A stretch of 64,000 bases of DNA, taken from positions 124,001 to 188,000 of the forward strand of contig NZ_LQXO02000003.1 of the NCBI RefSeq assembly GCF_001639065.2, in the 5' to 3' direction. The position numbers and the translations under genes are program-made. This DNA is from Vibrio barjaei (GTDB lineage: Bacteria > Pseudomonadota > Gammaproteobacteria > Enterobacterales > Vibrionaceae). Every line of letters starts with the position of its first letter. Position 1 is the first letter of the stretch. This document shows, one piece after another, positions 31,827-42,200 of the stretch. A model generated the notes under the pieces. That model was given only the letters and a program-made list of their open reading frames with translations, searched no databases and was not told the DNA's origin.

Positions 31827-32405
31827 TTATTCTAACATAACCTGATGACGACGTTGGTAGGCTAAGTCAGCAATTCGGTGACCAAAGTAATGGGCAGTTT
31901 CTAAGTCATTAGGGTGAACTTGCGCATTGTCATCGTAGCTTGCCACTAAGCCAATTGAGGAGCCTGTGCGGTTCAAAGCTTTGTTATCTGTGTGTTTTGA
32001 AACATCTAACCCTGCCCAGATCATACCGTGCTGGCAGGCTAAGGCAAAGAAACCAAGCAGCGTTTGTTGCTGCTCACCATTGAGACTACCGCCCATGGTA
32101 AATACTGCGGCAAGCTTATTACGCCAATTGAGTTGGACATATTCATCGCTACTCGCATCCATAAAAGCCTTAAATTGAGCGCTGGCCGAGCCCATGTAAG
32201 TAGGACTTCCGAAAACAATAGCATCGAAATGCTTTAGTGATGAAAGTAAATGATTATTGACGTAACGACCCTCTTCAATATCACGGCTCTCAATCTCAAA
32301 CAGAGTGGCACTATAGAGCGCAGACTCGATGCCACTTTGAATGGCTTTTGCGAGTGCTCGGGTCGCTCCACTCTTAGAGAAGTAAACAATAGCGATGTTT
32401 GACAT
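31827..32405 (-). CDS. Flavodoxin-family protein (WrbA-like FMN fold)
   Basis: 192 residues. The N-terminal FMN phosphate loop YFSKSGATRALA (8-19) and the FGSPTYMGSASAQFKAFMD block are typical of flavodoxin/WrbA-type FMN proteins, which act as NAD(P)H:quinone reductases or small electron carriers. AGGAG lies ahead of the ATG. It starts 9 bp after the modF stop, so the two are probably cotranscribed. Exact substrate unknown. Confidence 0.85.
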   Translation of the reverse strand: MSNIAIVYFSKSGATRALAKAIQSGIESALYSATLFEIESRDIEEGRYVNNHLLSSLKHFDAIVFGSPTYMGSASAQFKAFMDASSDEYVQLNWRNKLAAVFTMGGSLNGEQQQTLLGFFALACQHGMIWAGLDVSKHTDNKALNRTGSSIGLVASYDDNAQVHPNDLETAHYFGHRIADLAYQRRHQVMLE

Positions 32406-32414
32406 CTCAATCTC

Positions 32415-33869
32415 CTACTTAGGCTGTGTGAGTTCAACGCGATAGTATTCATCGTCTTCATCTTTAATAAAATCGACAAAATGGTGAATGCTGTCTAGTT
32501 CATCTTCCACATAATGGGAGACATAGAGCAACTGGCTTAAGTTTTCTTTGGCTATCATATCGAGGGCATTCATCACCAGCTTACGACCTAGAAAATCAAG
32601 CCCTTGATAAGGCTCATCCAAGATAAGGATAGTAGGCTGCTTGATGATAGCTCGAGCAATTAAAAGGAGTCTTTGTTGACTATATTCGAGGGACTTAAAA
32701 GAACGGTCGTGCAAGTGCTCCATATGAAGCAGCGTTAACCACTCTTTCGCCGCATCTATCTGATTTTGGCTAGGCTTATCATAAAGTCCGATAGAGTCGA
32801 AAAAGCCCGATAGCAAGACTTCCAAGGCGCTGCAACTGACACGATATTGCAAGTGAAGTGCAGAAGAGACCATACCGGTATGCTGTTTGATGTCCCACAC
32901 GGTTTCTCCGCTGCCGCGCTTCAAACCATAAATCAGAATGTCATTGCTATAACATTGTGGATGATCGCCAAAGATCATGCCGAGCAATGTACTTTTTCCA
33001 CAACCGTTTGGTCCACGAACTTGCCAGTGCTCTCCATTGTTAATCTGCCAGTTCACGCCGGAGAATATTTTTTGGTCGACGTATTCTACGTGTCCGTCGG
33101 TAATTTTAACCAAGGGGTCTGGAAACTTCGATTGATGTTGATGCTTACGAATTAGCGCAAGCCATTGTTCGCTTTGCGCTGAAGATTGAGCCAGTAGCTG
33201 CGAAATGACAGGGTGAGCGCGCCATTGCTGGTAGCTTAGTTGTTCGGTCAATGTACCATCTTCAAACATGGCGACATGATTAACCCAAACAGGGATTTCA
33301 TCTTCCCTTGAGGTGATCACCACCAATTGAATATGCAGTGATAGGTCGCGAAGGTAGTCGGCAAGCATCTTGCGATGCAACGTATCTAAGCCGACAAATG
33401 GCTCATCCAAAATAAGCAGTTTAGGTGAGGTTGCTAATGCTCTGGCTAACATAACGCGACGTGTTTCGCCGGTTGATAGTTGCTTAAAGCCTCGCTCTTT
33501 TAAGTGCAAAAGATCCAGCTCTTGAATCAACTGATCTGCTACAGTTTCGTTGCTGGCAAACTCGGATACCAGTTGAGTCACGGTGCGACCAAAATCGATT
33601 CGATCCATAAAGTCGGTATCGTCATTGGCATTTTCCAGTTCAAGTAATCGCTGCTGCTCTGCTAAAGAAACTTGTGCAATGCCGGTTTGTAAACCAAGAA
33701 TCTCCCCTTCTTTAGGAAAGATTTCTTGGCACAATAAGTCGCCCAATAAAGAGCCTACATTGCCTTGGGTTTCAAATACTGCCCAATGTTCACCAGATTG
33801 AATGCGCCAATCTGGAATAGAGATAGAACCAGCTTGGTCAAAAGAAACGTGATTGAAGATGACATCCAT
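32415..33869 (-). CDS. modF: ModF-like twin ABC ATPase with one degenerate ATP site
   Basis: 484 residues containing two ABC nucleotide-binding domains and no membrane segment, the size and layout of ModF (E. coli about 490), a cytoplasmic protein linked to molybdate loci. NBD1 has no usable Walker A (ETQGNVGSL at 33-41, the Lys replaced by Gly) but a good signature LSTGE (131-135) and Walker B LLILDEP (151-157). NBD2 has a canonical Walker A GPNGCGKST (286-294) and Walker B ILILDEP (414-420) but a broken signature LEYSQ (394-398). A head-to-tail dimer would thus have one intact and one dead composite site. No modABC genes lie nearby, and the name is by similarity. Confidence 0.8.
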   Translation of the reverse strand: MDVIFNHVSFDQAGSISIPDWRIQSGEHWAVFETQGNVGSLLGDLLCQEIFPKEGEILGLQTGIAQVSLAEQQRLLELENANDDTDFMDRIDFGRTVTQLVSEFASNETVADQLIQELDLLHLKERGFKQLSTGETRRVMLARALATSPKLLILDEPFVGLDTLHRKMLADYLRDLSLHIQLVVITSREDEIPVWVNHVAMFEDGTLTEQLSYQQWRAHPVISQLLAQSSAQSEQWLALIRKHQHQSKFPDPLVKITDGHVEYVDQKIFSGVNWQINNGEHWQVRGPNGCGKSTLLGMIFGDHPQCYSNDILIYGLKRGSGETVWDIKQHTGMVSSALHLQYRVSCSALEVLLSGFFDSIGLYDKPSQNQIDAAKEWLTLLHMEHLHDRSFKSLEYSQQRLLLIARAIIKQPTILILDEPYQGLDFLGRKLVMNALDMIAKENLSQLLYVSHYVEDELDSIHHFVDFIKDEDDEYYRVELTQPK

Positions 33870-33944
33870 AGACTTTTCCCTGTCATTGGTCTGAGAGACG
33901 ATGAATTAACCAACATACTAAAGCGAATGGGAAAAATGAAGAGT

Positions 33945-33974
33945 AAAAGCTAGAGATTGTTATCTCTAGCTTTT
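33945..33974 (-). terminator. Intrinsic terminator of the TRIC-family gene
   Basis: AAAAGCTAGAGA and TCTCTAGCTTTT form a 12-bp stem with loop TTGTTA. It lies 10 bp past the stop of the minus-strand channel gene and upstream of modF. Confidence 0.85.
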
Positions 33975-33984
33975 GGTAATCAGG

Positions 33985-34602
33985 TTACTTATCTAAAGCA
34001 AACGTAGGTAAGGATAAGTGCCAGCGAATAGCGCCTAAGCGAATAACCAGCGTTGCAACAATACAACACAAGAAGGCTACTTCTGAAGAAGCACCAAGTA
34101 ACAGAGCTGAGGTATGGAAAACACCACCTATGATACAGGCTGTTGCGTATACCTCACGGCGCAGTACCATAGGAACCTCGCGAGCCAGTACATCCCGAAT
34201 TATACCGCCACCGCATCCGGTAATTACTCCCATAATGACTGCAACCATATAGGAGTCTTGGAATAGCATTGACTTCTCAACCCCGATACCGACAAAAACC
34301 GCAAGACCAACGGCATCGCACACTGGTAACACATACCAAGGAAGTCGACGTGGATGGCGAATCAATAGCATGGTCAAAATACAGGTGATGAAAATGACCC
34401 AAAGGTAAGTGTTGTCGGTGATCCAGAAAACTGGCGTTGCACCGAGTGCCATGTCTCGAATCGTGCCGCCACCTATCGCAGTGACGCTACCGAGTACCAT
34501 TACACCAAAAGGATCCATCCTGAGTCTTCCTGCGAGTATCACTCCTGATATCGCAAACACTGCCGTACCAAATAAGTCGACCAAATAGAGCATGGAGTCC
34601 AC
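33985..34602 (-). CDS. TRIC-family (UPF0126/YicG-like) membrane channel protein
   Basis: 205 residues with about seven transmembrane helices in an inverted repeat. Each half has the conserved glycine-rich motif: AIGGGTIRDMALG and GCGGGIIRDVLAREVP. Bacterial TRIC proteins form trimeric cation channels, and the E. coli relative is YicG. The physiological role here is not clear. It is transcribed alone on the minus strand with a strong terminator. A loose CRP-like TGTGA-N6-TCTCA near 34686 lies upstream. Confidence 0.88.
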   Translation of the reverse strand: MDSMLYLVDLFGTAVFAISGVILAGRLRMDPFGVMVLGSVTAIGGGTIRDMALGATPVFWITDNTYLWVIFITCILTMLLIRHPRRLPWYVLPVCDAVGLAVFVGIGVEKSMLFQDSYMVAVIMGVITGCGGGIIRDVLAREVPMVLRREVYATACIIGGVFHTSALLLGASSEVAFLCCIVATLVIRLGAIRWHLSLPTFALDK

Positions 34603-34705
34603 AGCTAGTTTCTCACTGAAGCATAAAAGGAAAGTTCGCCAATTTTACGGGATTTAACGATTGCGCCTAGTGGTTCGTAGCTGAATGTGATCTATCTCTC
34701 AATTA

Positions 34706-35524
34706 TTATTGAGTTCTTACCTGATCCAGATACTGGCAAACCTGTTGTATGGCTAGAAGTGTTCTTGGTGTTGGTCTGTTTAGCCAGTCAGACGTCAATG
34801 ACCACACATGATGTTGGCTAACGGCTGGTAACTCCTGCTGCCACTTGTGCCACATGGTGCCGTTTTTAATGGCATGCTCTGAAGTAAAAATGGCTTGAGG
34901 CTGGCGAACTATTACCTGTTCAGGGCTGACTTGTGGATAGGGGGCTTTGCTATCGGCAAAAATATTTTCACCACCACAAAACTCAAACACTTCGCTCGGC
35001 CAACTGCCTTGCGCTAAGGTGATAATGGGCTTTTCACTTAGCTGGTAAAAGTAGCGAACGGGTGTTTCTGTGTCATATTTTTGCTTTAACTGCGCTAAAC
35101 CTCGACGAAACTCTTTGGCTGCGTTTAAGCCAATGGAAGGGTCATCGGCATATTGGCTTAATTTCTCGATGTTGATAGCGATATCATCGAGAGTTTTGGT
35201 TTGTGAGTAAAATAGGTTAAATCCCAGCTTTTCTAGTTTCTCCAATTCACGTGCAGGGTTTCCCGCAGGCCAGACAAGAATGAGGTCAGGTTGCATCGCC
35301 ACGATTCGTTCCAATTTGATACCTTGGTAATTGGCCACTCGCTCCAACTCTTTCGCTTGCTCTGGATAGTCACTGTATTCACTTACTGCGATAAGCTTAT
35401 CACCAAGTCCTGCGGCATACGCCAGTTCCGTAGCATGAGGAGCTAAACTGATAATACGTTGTGTGTCTGCTAGAGCATGTTGAGTTGCCAAAAAAGTAAT
35501 GACAAGTATGAGCCAATTCTTCAT
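34706..35524 (-). CDS. btuF: Vitamin B12 periplasmic binding protein BtuF
   Basis: 272 residues. A signal peptide (about 1-19, ending ALA) precedes a cluster A-2 helical-backbone binding protein (TroA/BtuF fold): [32 protein letters not shown] is typical. It captures cobalamin in the periplasm for BtuCD. It follows the CbiB-like gene by 4 bp and mtnN further upstream, forming an mtnN-cbiB-like-btuF operon. The btuC and btuD genes are not in the window. Confidence 0.9.
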   Translation of the reverse strand: MKNWLILVITFLATQHALADTQRIISLAPHATELAYAAGLGDKLIAVSEYSDYPEQAKELERVANYQGIKLERIVAMQPDLILVWPAGNPARELEKLEKLGFNLFYSQTKTLDDIAINIEKLSQYADDPSIGLNAAKEFRRGLAQLKQKYDTETPVRYFYQLSEKPIITLAQGSWPSEVFEFCGGENIFADSKAPYPQVSPEQVIVRQPQAIFTSEHAIKNGTMWHKWQQELPAVSQHHVWSLTSDWLNRPTPRTLLAIQQVCQYLDQVRTQ

Positions 35525-35528
35525 GAAA

Positions 35529-36482
35529 TTAGAAACCTCTGTGAATGATAAACATGACTAGGCTCTGCATCACTAGCCAAAAATAGATACGCCAAGCAAT
35601 GTGTTTCTGCAACAAGGCCAAGTGATAAGCCGACGGTGCTACTTTTCCGCCGATACGTGCTCGCTGAAGTTTTTCACCTTGATAGATAGCTGGCCCACCA
35701 AGAGCAAGCTCAAAACGGTGTGCACAGCCACTGATGAGCCAAGCCGTGACTGGGTTATGCCACGATTTAGCTTGCATTATGGCGTGTTTAATAGAGGTAA
35801 TGGGCAGACCAGCAAACATGAGTATTGAAAACAGCTTCTGGGGTGCGAAATCCAACAGTGAAAATAGCCAAGCAATAGGTTTACCGAAACTAGCAAAGCC
35901 TTTTTGGCTAGGACTCCAATTGCGAGCGAGCTCTAAAGTCAGTCGATACAGCAAGGCGCCAACACCACCACTAACGCCGTACCAAAACAGCACGCCGACT
36001 ACGTTTCTAGCATAACTCAGAAGTAGCGTTTCAGAGCCTGCTTTGCCTATGCCCAGAAGCGATAGGTTGTTGGTCTCTCGGTTTACTTTGGTTGAAAGCA
36101 GTCTACGCGCATTGGCTTTATCTTCTTGAGCGAGGGCATTAATAAGTTTGTGGGCGTACTGTTCGTTGTTGCGCCAATCAATGGCCAAGAGAAGCAAGGC
36201 TAATTGATAGAATTCTGGCTTCCAAACTAATGGCTCAAGAGCCCAAAGTACTAGGCCAGTGGGGACTAACATTAGTAACAGGGCAAGCCAACCCGCAAGG
36301 TGCTGTTGCTCGTTTGTTGACGATGGAGAATTGACTTTATCTGCCACTAGCGCAGCAATCTGTTGCCAAAATCGAACAGGATGAGCGGCGGAGGGGATTG
36401 GAATTAGCAGATGAAATAACAGCGCACTCCACATTACCAGCAGTGCGCCATTTCCATATAAACTCTCTAGAAAAGAGCTCAT
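35529..36482 (-). CDS. CbiB/CobD-related membrane protein, divergent
   Basis: 317 residues, with about five hydrophobic segments. The N-terminal AHPVRFWQ matches the HPV motif of CbiB, the enzyme that joins aminopropanol phosphate to adenosylcobyric acid. However, the family's VGRDT and AEN-x-VDG blocks are altered (VNRET and [12 protein letters not shown]). It may salvage cobinamide, or it may have lost that activity. Tight packing with btuF supports a cobamide role. No other cob/cbi genes are nearby. Confidence 0.75.
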   Translation of the reverse strand: MSSFLESLYGNGALLVMWSALLFHLLIPIPSAAHPVRFWQQIAALVADKVNSPSSTNEQQHLAGWLALLLMLVPTGLVLWALEPLVWKPEFYQLALLLLAIDWRNNEQYAHKLINALAQEDKANARRLLSTKVNRETNNLSLLGIGKAGSETLLLSYARNVVGVLFWYGVSGGVGALLYRLTLELARNWSPSQKGFASFGKPIAWLFSLLDFAPQKLFSILMFAGLPITSIKHAIMQAKSWHNPVTAWLISGCAHRFELALGGPAIYQGEKLQRARIGGKVAPSAYHLALLQKHIAWRIYFWLVMQSLVMFIIHRGF

Positions 36483-36515
36483 TCAGCAGTCCTTGCGTTT
36501 TATTTCCCTTAGGAG

Positions 36516-36540
36516 GCTTAAGTTGAAGGGTTACTTAAGC
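36516..36540 (-). repeat. Intercistronic inverted repeat at the mtnN 3' end
   Basis: GCTTAAGT (36516-36523) and ACTTAAGC (36533-36540) form a perfect 8-bp stem with a 9-nt loop spanning the mtnN stop codon. No T run follows in the direction of transcription, so it may stabilise or process the mRNA rather than terminate it. Confidence 0.45.
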
Positions 36541-37226
36541 AAATCCACCATATTTACTACCATTTCAGACGAGCTTTGTGCTGCCAAAGGTAGGAATTCT
36601 TCGAAGCTCATTGGTGACTCTTTGTCTGCCACGTCAGAGATAGCACGTACCACGACGAAAGGTGTATTGAACTGGTGGCAAACTTGTGCGATCGCTGATG
36701 CTTCCATCTCGACAGCGATAACACCAGGGAAGTTTTTACGGATAGTTTCTTGACGTTCTGGACGACATACAAACTCATCACCAGTACAAATTAGACCACG
36801 TACTGCGTGCTTATCTTTCATCTGTGCAAGCGCTTGTTCTGCTGTTTCCATCAATTTAGCGTCGGCAGCGAAGGCCGCTGGTTGACCCGCCATCTGACCA
36901 ATTTCATAGCCAAATGCCGTCACATCAGCGTCGTGATGACGAACTTCAGTGGAGATGACGACATCTCCTAGGTTTAGTGAAGACTCAAAGCCACCTGCAG
37001 AACCTGTGTTAATAACCACATCAGGTTGGTAATCGCTAAGAAGAATCGTTGTTCCTACAGCTGCCGCTACCTTGCCAATACCTGACTGTAGCAAGACAAT
37101 GTCTGCACCGTTAAGTTGACCAGTAAAGAAGGTGCAACCGCCTTTTTTAGTTTCAACAAGGTTTGTTAATGCTGATTTTAGGATGGAAACTTCTTGTTCC
37201 ATTGCGCCGATTACGCCGATTTTCAT
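36531..37226 (-). CDS. mtnN: 5'-methylthioadenosine/S-adenosylhomocysteine nucleosidase MtnN (Pfs)
   Basis: 231 residues. It cleaves MTA and SAH, feeding the activated methyl cycle and autoinducer-2 precursor formation. IGAMEQEV carries the catalytic Glu12, VEMEASA supplies a ribose-binding Glu, and RAISDVAD the catalytic Asp. The frame is open a further 22 codons upstream, but the ATG at 37226 starts [13 protein letters not shown] at the E. coli length (232) and follows GAGAG. A promoter and palindrome lie just upstream. Confidence 0.97.
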   Translation of the reverse strand: MKIGVIGAMEQEVSILKSALTNLVETKKGGCTFFTGQLNGADIVLLQSGIGKVAAAVGTTILLSDYQPDVVINTGSAGGFESSLNLGDVVISTEVRHHDADVTAFGYEIGQMAGQPAAFAADAKLMETAEQALAQMKDKHAVRGLICTGDEFVCRPERQETIRKNFPGVIAVEMEASAIAQVCHQFNTPFVVVRAISDVADKESPMSFEEFLPLAAQSSSEMVVNMVDLLK

Positions 37227-37263
37227 AGAGATTCTCTCAGGTTGGAAAACGTATTTGGCGTGC

Positions 37264-37292
37264 AGTATAGCAATAGTCTTTGCACAGCCCAA
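37264..37292 (-). promoter_or_regulatory. Candidate promoter of the mtnN operon
   Basis: On the minus strand TTGGGC (37292-37287), a 17-nt spacer and TATACT (37269-37264) preceded by TGC (extended -10). A start near 37257 gives a leader of about 30 nt. Confidence 0.65.
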
Positions 37293-37294
37293 CC

Positions 37295-37308
37295 ATTGCT
37301 ATAGCAAT
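37295..37308. promoter_or_regulatory. Perfect 14-bp palindrome, operator-like, upstream of mtnN
   Basis: ATTGCTATAGCAAT is its own reverse complement. It abuts the -35 element of the predicted mtnN promoter. A third half-site TAGCAAT (37268-37274) overlaps the -10 element. The regulator is unknown. Confidence 0.5.
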
Positions 37309-37311
37309 TAC

Positions 37312-37752
37312 TCAAGGGTTTGCTTCAATCAGTCCTGATTCGATCAACTTGAGGCGAAATGCTTCAACTCTTTCACGGTTCACGTCAAAGTCGTAATAGC
37401 CAATTCTAGCTTCGGAGCGAACCAATAATTGGTCTCCTTCAATTTTTAGCTCCATATCATCGACATAGCGAAAAACACTGGAGGTGTATTCGACTCGCAG
37501 ATAATTGCCTTCTTTGGCCGCAACTTCGGCATTCGGAAGGGTTAAGGCGACTTGTTCTATCTGATTGATATTGGTGTTTGGCGTCAATGTGAATGGGGCA
37601 AGTGTAAACTCTTCTCGGCTATCTTGAGTTGAAACACACCGAGGACTATCGCCACAGGGTTGCTCTGTCCGGTCCGTTGTTGTTTTATAACCTGCACAGC
37701 ATGCGGTTAGGATCATCACTGAAGAAAGTGTAAGCCACTTGGGTAATGTCAT
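37312..37752 (-). CDS. DUF1499-family lipoprotein
   Basis: 146 residues from the ATG at 37752, chosen because AAGGG (37763-37759) is 6 nt away; an ATG at 37758 directly abuts it. The signal sequence ends in LTAC (Cys18), a lipobox. The body matches DUF1499: GDSPRCVSTQDSR near the start, then NYLRVEYTSSVFRYVDDMEL and a C-terminal VRSEARIGYYDFDVNRERVE. Function is unknown. The start lies only 19 nt past the gltBD terminator hairpin, leaving no room for a separate promoter. Confidence 0.82.
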   Translation of the reverse strand: MTLPKWLTLSSVMILTACCAGYKTTTDRTEQPCGDSPRCVSTQDSREEFTLAPFTLTPNTNINQIEQVALTLPNAEVAAKEGNYLRVEYTSSVFRYVDDMELKIEGDQLLVRSEARIGYYDFDVNRERVEAFRLKLIESGLIEANP

Positions 37753-37762
37753 AATCATCCCT

Positions 37763-37789
37763 TAAACAAAAGCCCAGCTAGGCTGGGCT
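37763..37789 (-). terminator. Intrinsic terminator of the first gltBD operon
   Basis: AGCCCAGC (37771-37778) and GCTGGGCT (37782-37789) form an 8-bp stem with a 3-nt loop. On the minus strand it is followed by TTTTGTTT. The T tract runs into the Shine-Dalgarno region of the DUF1499 gene. Confidence 0.8.
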
Positions 37790-37841
37790 AAGAAAACAAT
37801 GGTCATTCTGATTGATGAAGATCGGAATGGCGTGTCTGGTG

Positions 37842-39272
<1,431 letters not shown>

Positions 39273-42200
39273 TTATTGTGCTTGAACGCGCAGCTCAGCG
39301 GCGCTTCTGCTTTGATGACCAAGTAGTGTGCGTAAATCCGCAGCTTTTGGTTTGACGAGGTAGAACTTTGGAATCCATTCATCAAAGTTCGCCAGAATGT
39401 TCTCAGCATGCACAGAGCCTGTTTCTTCTAAATGCTCGGCAATCAGTCCACGAAGGTGTTCTTGGTGGATGTAGAGGTCAGATAAAGAGATAGCTTCGAC
39501 AGATTCGGTGTTCACGCGCCCTTCAAAGTCCTCGTTAGTGTCCATCACATAGGCAAATCCACCCGTCATACCCGCACCGAAGTTCACACCTGTTGCACCT
39601 AGAATCGCCACGATGCCACCGGTCATATACTCACAAGCGTTGTCGCCTGCCCCTTCGATCACTGCAATCGTGCCTGAGTTACGAACACCAAAACGCTCGC
39701 CAGCGGTCCCCGCGGCGAACAACTTACCGCCAGTGGCGCCATACAAACAGGTGTTACCAATAATAGTGGCTTCATTACAAGTGAATGTTGTACCGACATG
39801 TGGCTTCACGACTAGTTTACCGCCAGCCATGCCTTTGCCTACATAGTCGTTAGCATCACCGGTTAGATAGATTTCAACACCGCCCGCGTTCCATACCCCA
39901 AGAGACTGACCTGCTGTCCCATCGAGGTAAAGCTTAATAGGGCGACTCGCCATCCCTTGGTTGCCATAGCGTTTGGCTACTTCACCTGAGAGTCTCGCTC
40001 CTGCAGAGCGATCGGTATTACGGATATCAAAGTAGAAGCTACCACCTGATTTAGCCTCGACCGCAACTTGTGTTTCTTCGACAATCTTTTGGTTTAGCAG
40101 TGCTTTATCAAACGGCTGATTTGGCTCTGTCCAGTACAAAGGCAGCGAAAGAGGTGAGATAGGGGCCTCTAAGATATTCGACAGATCAAGCTTGGCTTGT
40201 TTCGCTGTCATGCCTTCAAGACTCTCAAGCAGATCAGTACGACCGATAAGGTCAGTGAGCTTTTCTACTCCTAACTGAGCAAGCAACTCTCTTACTTCAT
40301 CAGCAAGACCTGTGAAGTAGTTGACCACCATTTCAGGTAAGCCCTTAAAGTACTCTTTTCGTAAGGTCTCATCCTGAGTGGCTACGCCCGTGGCACAGTT
40401 ATTCAAGTGACAAATACGTAAGAACTTACAACCCATAGCCACCATTGGTGCAGTACCAAATCCAAAGCTTTCCGCACCTAAAATTGCAGCTTTGACTACA
40501 TCAAGCCCTGTTTTAAGACCTCCATCAACTTGAAGACGAATCTTGTGTCTTAAGTTGTTGGCAACAAGAGCTTGTTGAGTTTCAGCCAGACCGAGTTCCC
40601 AAGGACAACCTGCGTATTTGACCGACGTTAGTGGACTCGCCGCAGTGCCGCCATCGTAGCCGGAAATAGTGATAAGGTCGGCGTAGGCTTTTGCTACTCC
40701 TGTTGCGATAGTGCCAACTCCCGGCTCAGACACCAACTTAACTGACACGAGCGCATTTGGGTTGACTTGTTTAAGGTCGAAAATCAGCTGTGCTAAATCC
40801 TCAATAGAATAGATATCGTGGTGAGGAGGTGGGGAAATCAAGGTAACACCTTGTACTGAATGGCGCAGTTTGGCAATCTCCGCTGTCACTTTATGGCCAG
40901 GAAGCTGTCCGCCTTCACCGGGTTTAGCGCCTTGAGCCACTTTGATTTGCAACACATCGGCATTGGTCAAATAGTGCGGCGTGACACCAAAACGTCCAGA
41001 GGCGATTTGTTTAATGCGAGAGTTACGATTAGTGCCAAATCGACGCGGATCTTCGCCACCTTCACCTGAATTAGAATATCCGCCAAGCTTATTCATCGCC
41101 ATGGCCAGTGCTTCATGAGCTTCTGGGCTTAAAGCACCAATGGACATTGCAGCAGAGTCGAAACGTTTATACAGCTCTGCATTCGGCTCGACTTTGTCTA
41201 GTGCCAGTGGTGAGTCTGACTTTTTAAGCGCCATCATATCGCGCAGCATAGACACAGGACGTTCATTTACTTGTTTGGCAAACGTCTGATAATCAGATGA
41301 TTCACCACTTTTCACTGCTTTTTGCAGCGTACCAACAACATCTGGGTTGTAGGCGTGGTATTCGCCGTCATGAACATATTTTAGTAGTCCACCGTGCTCG
41401 ACAGGCTTGCGTTTAGCCCATGCTTTTCTAGAAAGATTAAACAGGTCTTGTTGGAAGTCTTCGAAGTTTGCACCTTGTATACGAGTAGTCACTCCCTTGA
41501 AGCAAAGATCGACGATATTGGTGTGCAGACCAACGGCTTCGAACAGCTGAGAGCAGCGATAGGAGGCAACGGTGGAAATACCCATTTTGGACATAATTTT
41601 ATACAGACCTTTATTGATACCGTATTGATAGTTTTGCATCACGTCTCGGTAGCACTTATCAATAGCACCATCATCGATCAGTTTACCAAGTGCTTCATAG
41701 GCCAAATAAGGGTAGATAGCCGTAGCGCCGAAACCAAGCAATACAGCAAATTGGTGAGGGTCTCGGGCCGTTGCAGTTTCAACGATAATATTGGCGTCAC
41801 AACGTAAGTTGGCTTCGATTAAACGAGTTTGCACCGCGCCGACGGCCATTGCTGCCGGAATAGGTAGTTTTCCTTTGACTAGAGCTCGATCTGAAAGAAC
41901 CAATAAAACGGTTCCTTGCTTGATAACGCTCTCGGCACTATCGCAAAGGTCAAGCAGAGCTTGCTTGAGATCTTTCTCATTTGGGTCGTAATTAATGTCC
42001 AAAATAGTATTGCGATAGTGCTTATCACTCAGCTCTAACAGTTGCTGCATATCAGAGTAAAGGAGTACTGGAGAGTCGAATGTGACTCGATAAGCGTGAC
42101 CATCGGTCTCACAAAATACATTCATCTCTTGACCAACACTGGTCGCCAATGACATCACATGCTTTTCGCGCAGTGGATCAATTGGTGGGTTGGTGACCTG

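Noticed and set aside
34684..34703. CRP-like site TGTGA-N6-TCTCA near the TRIC-family gene
   Set aside because: Only one half-site is perfect and the flanks are poor, so it is too weak to list as a feature.
41394..41807. 137-codon ORF antisense to gltB
   Set aside because: Shadow of the gltB coding frame with no start signal or recognisable protein family.
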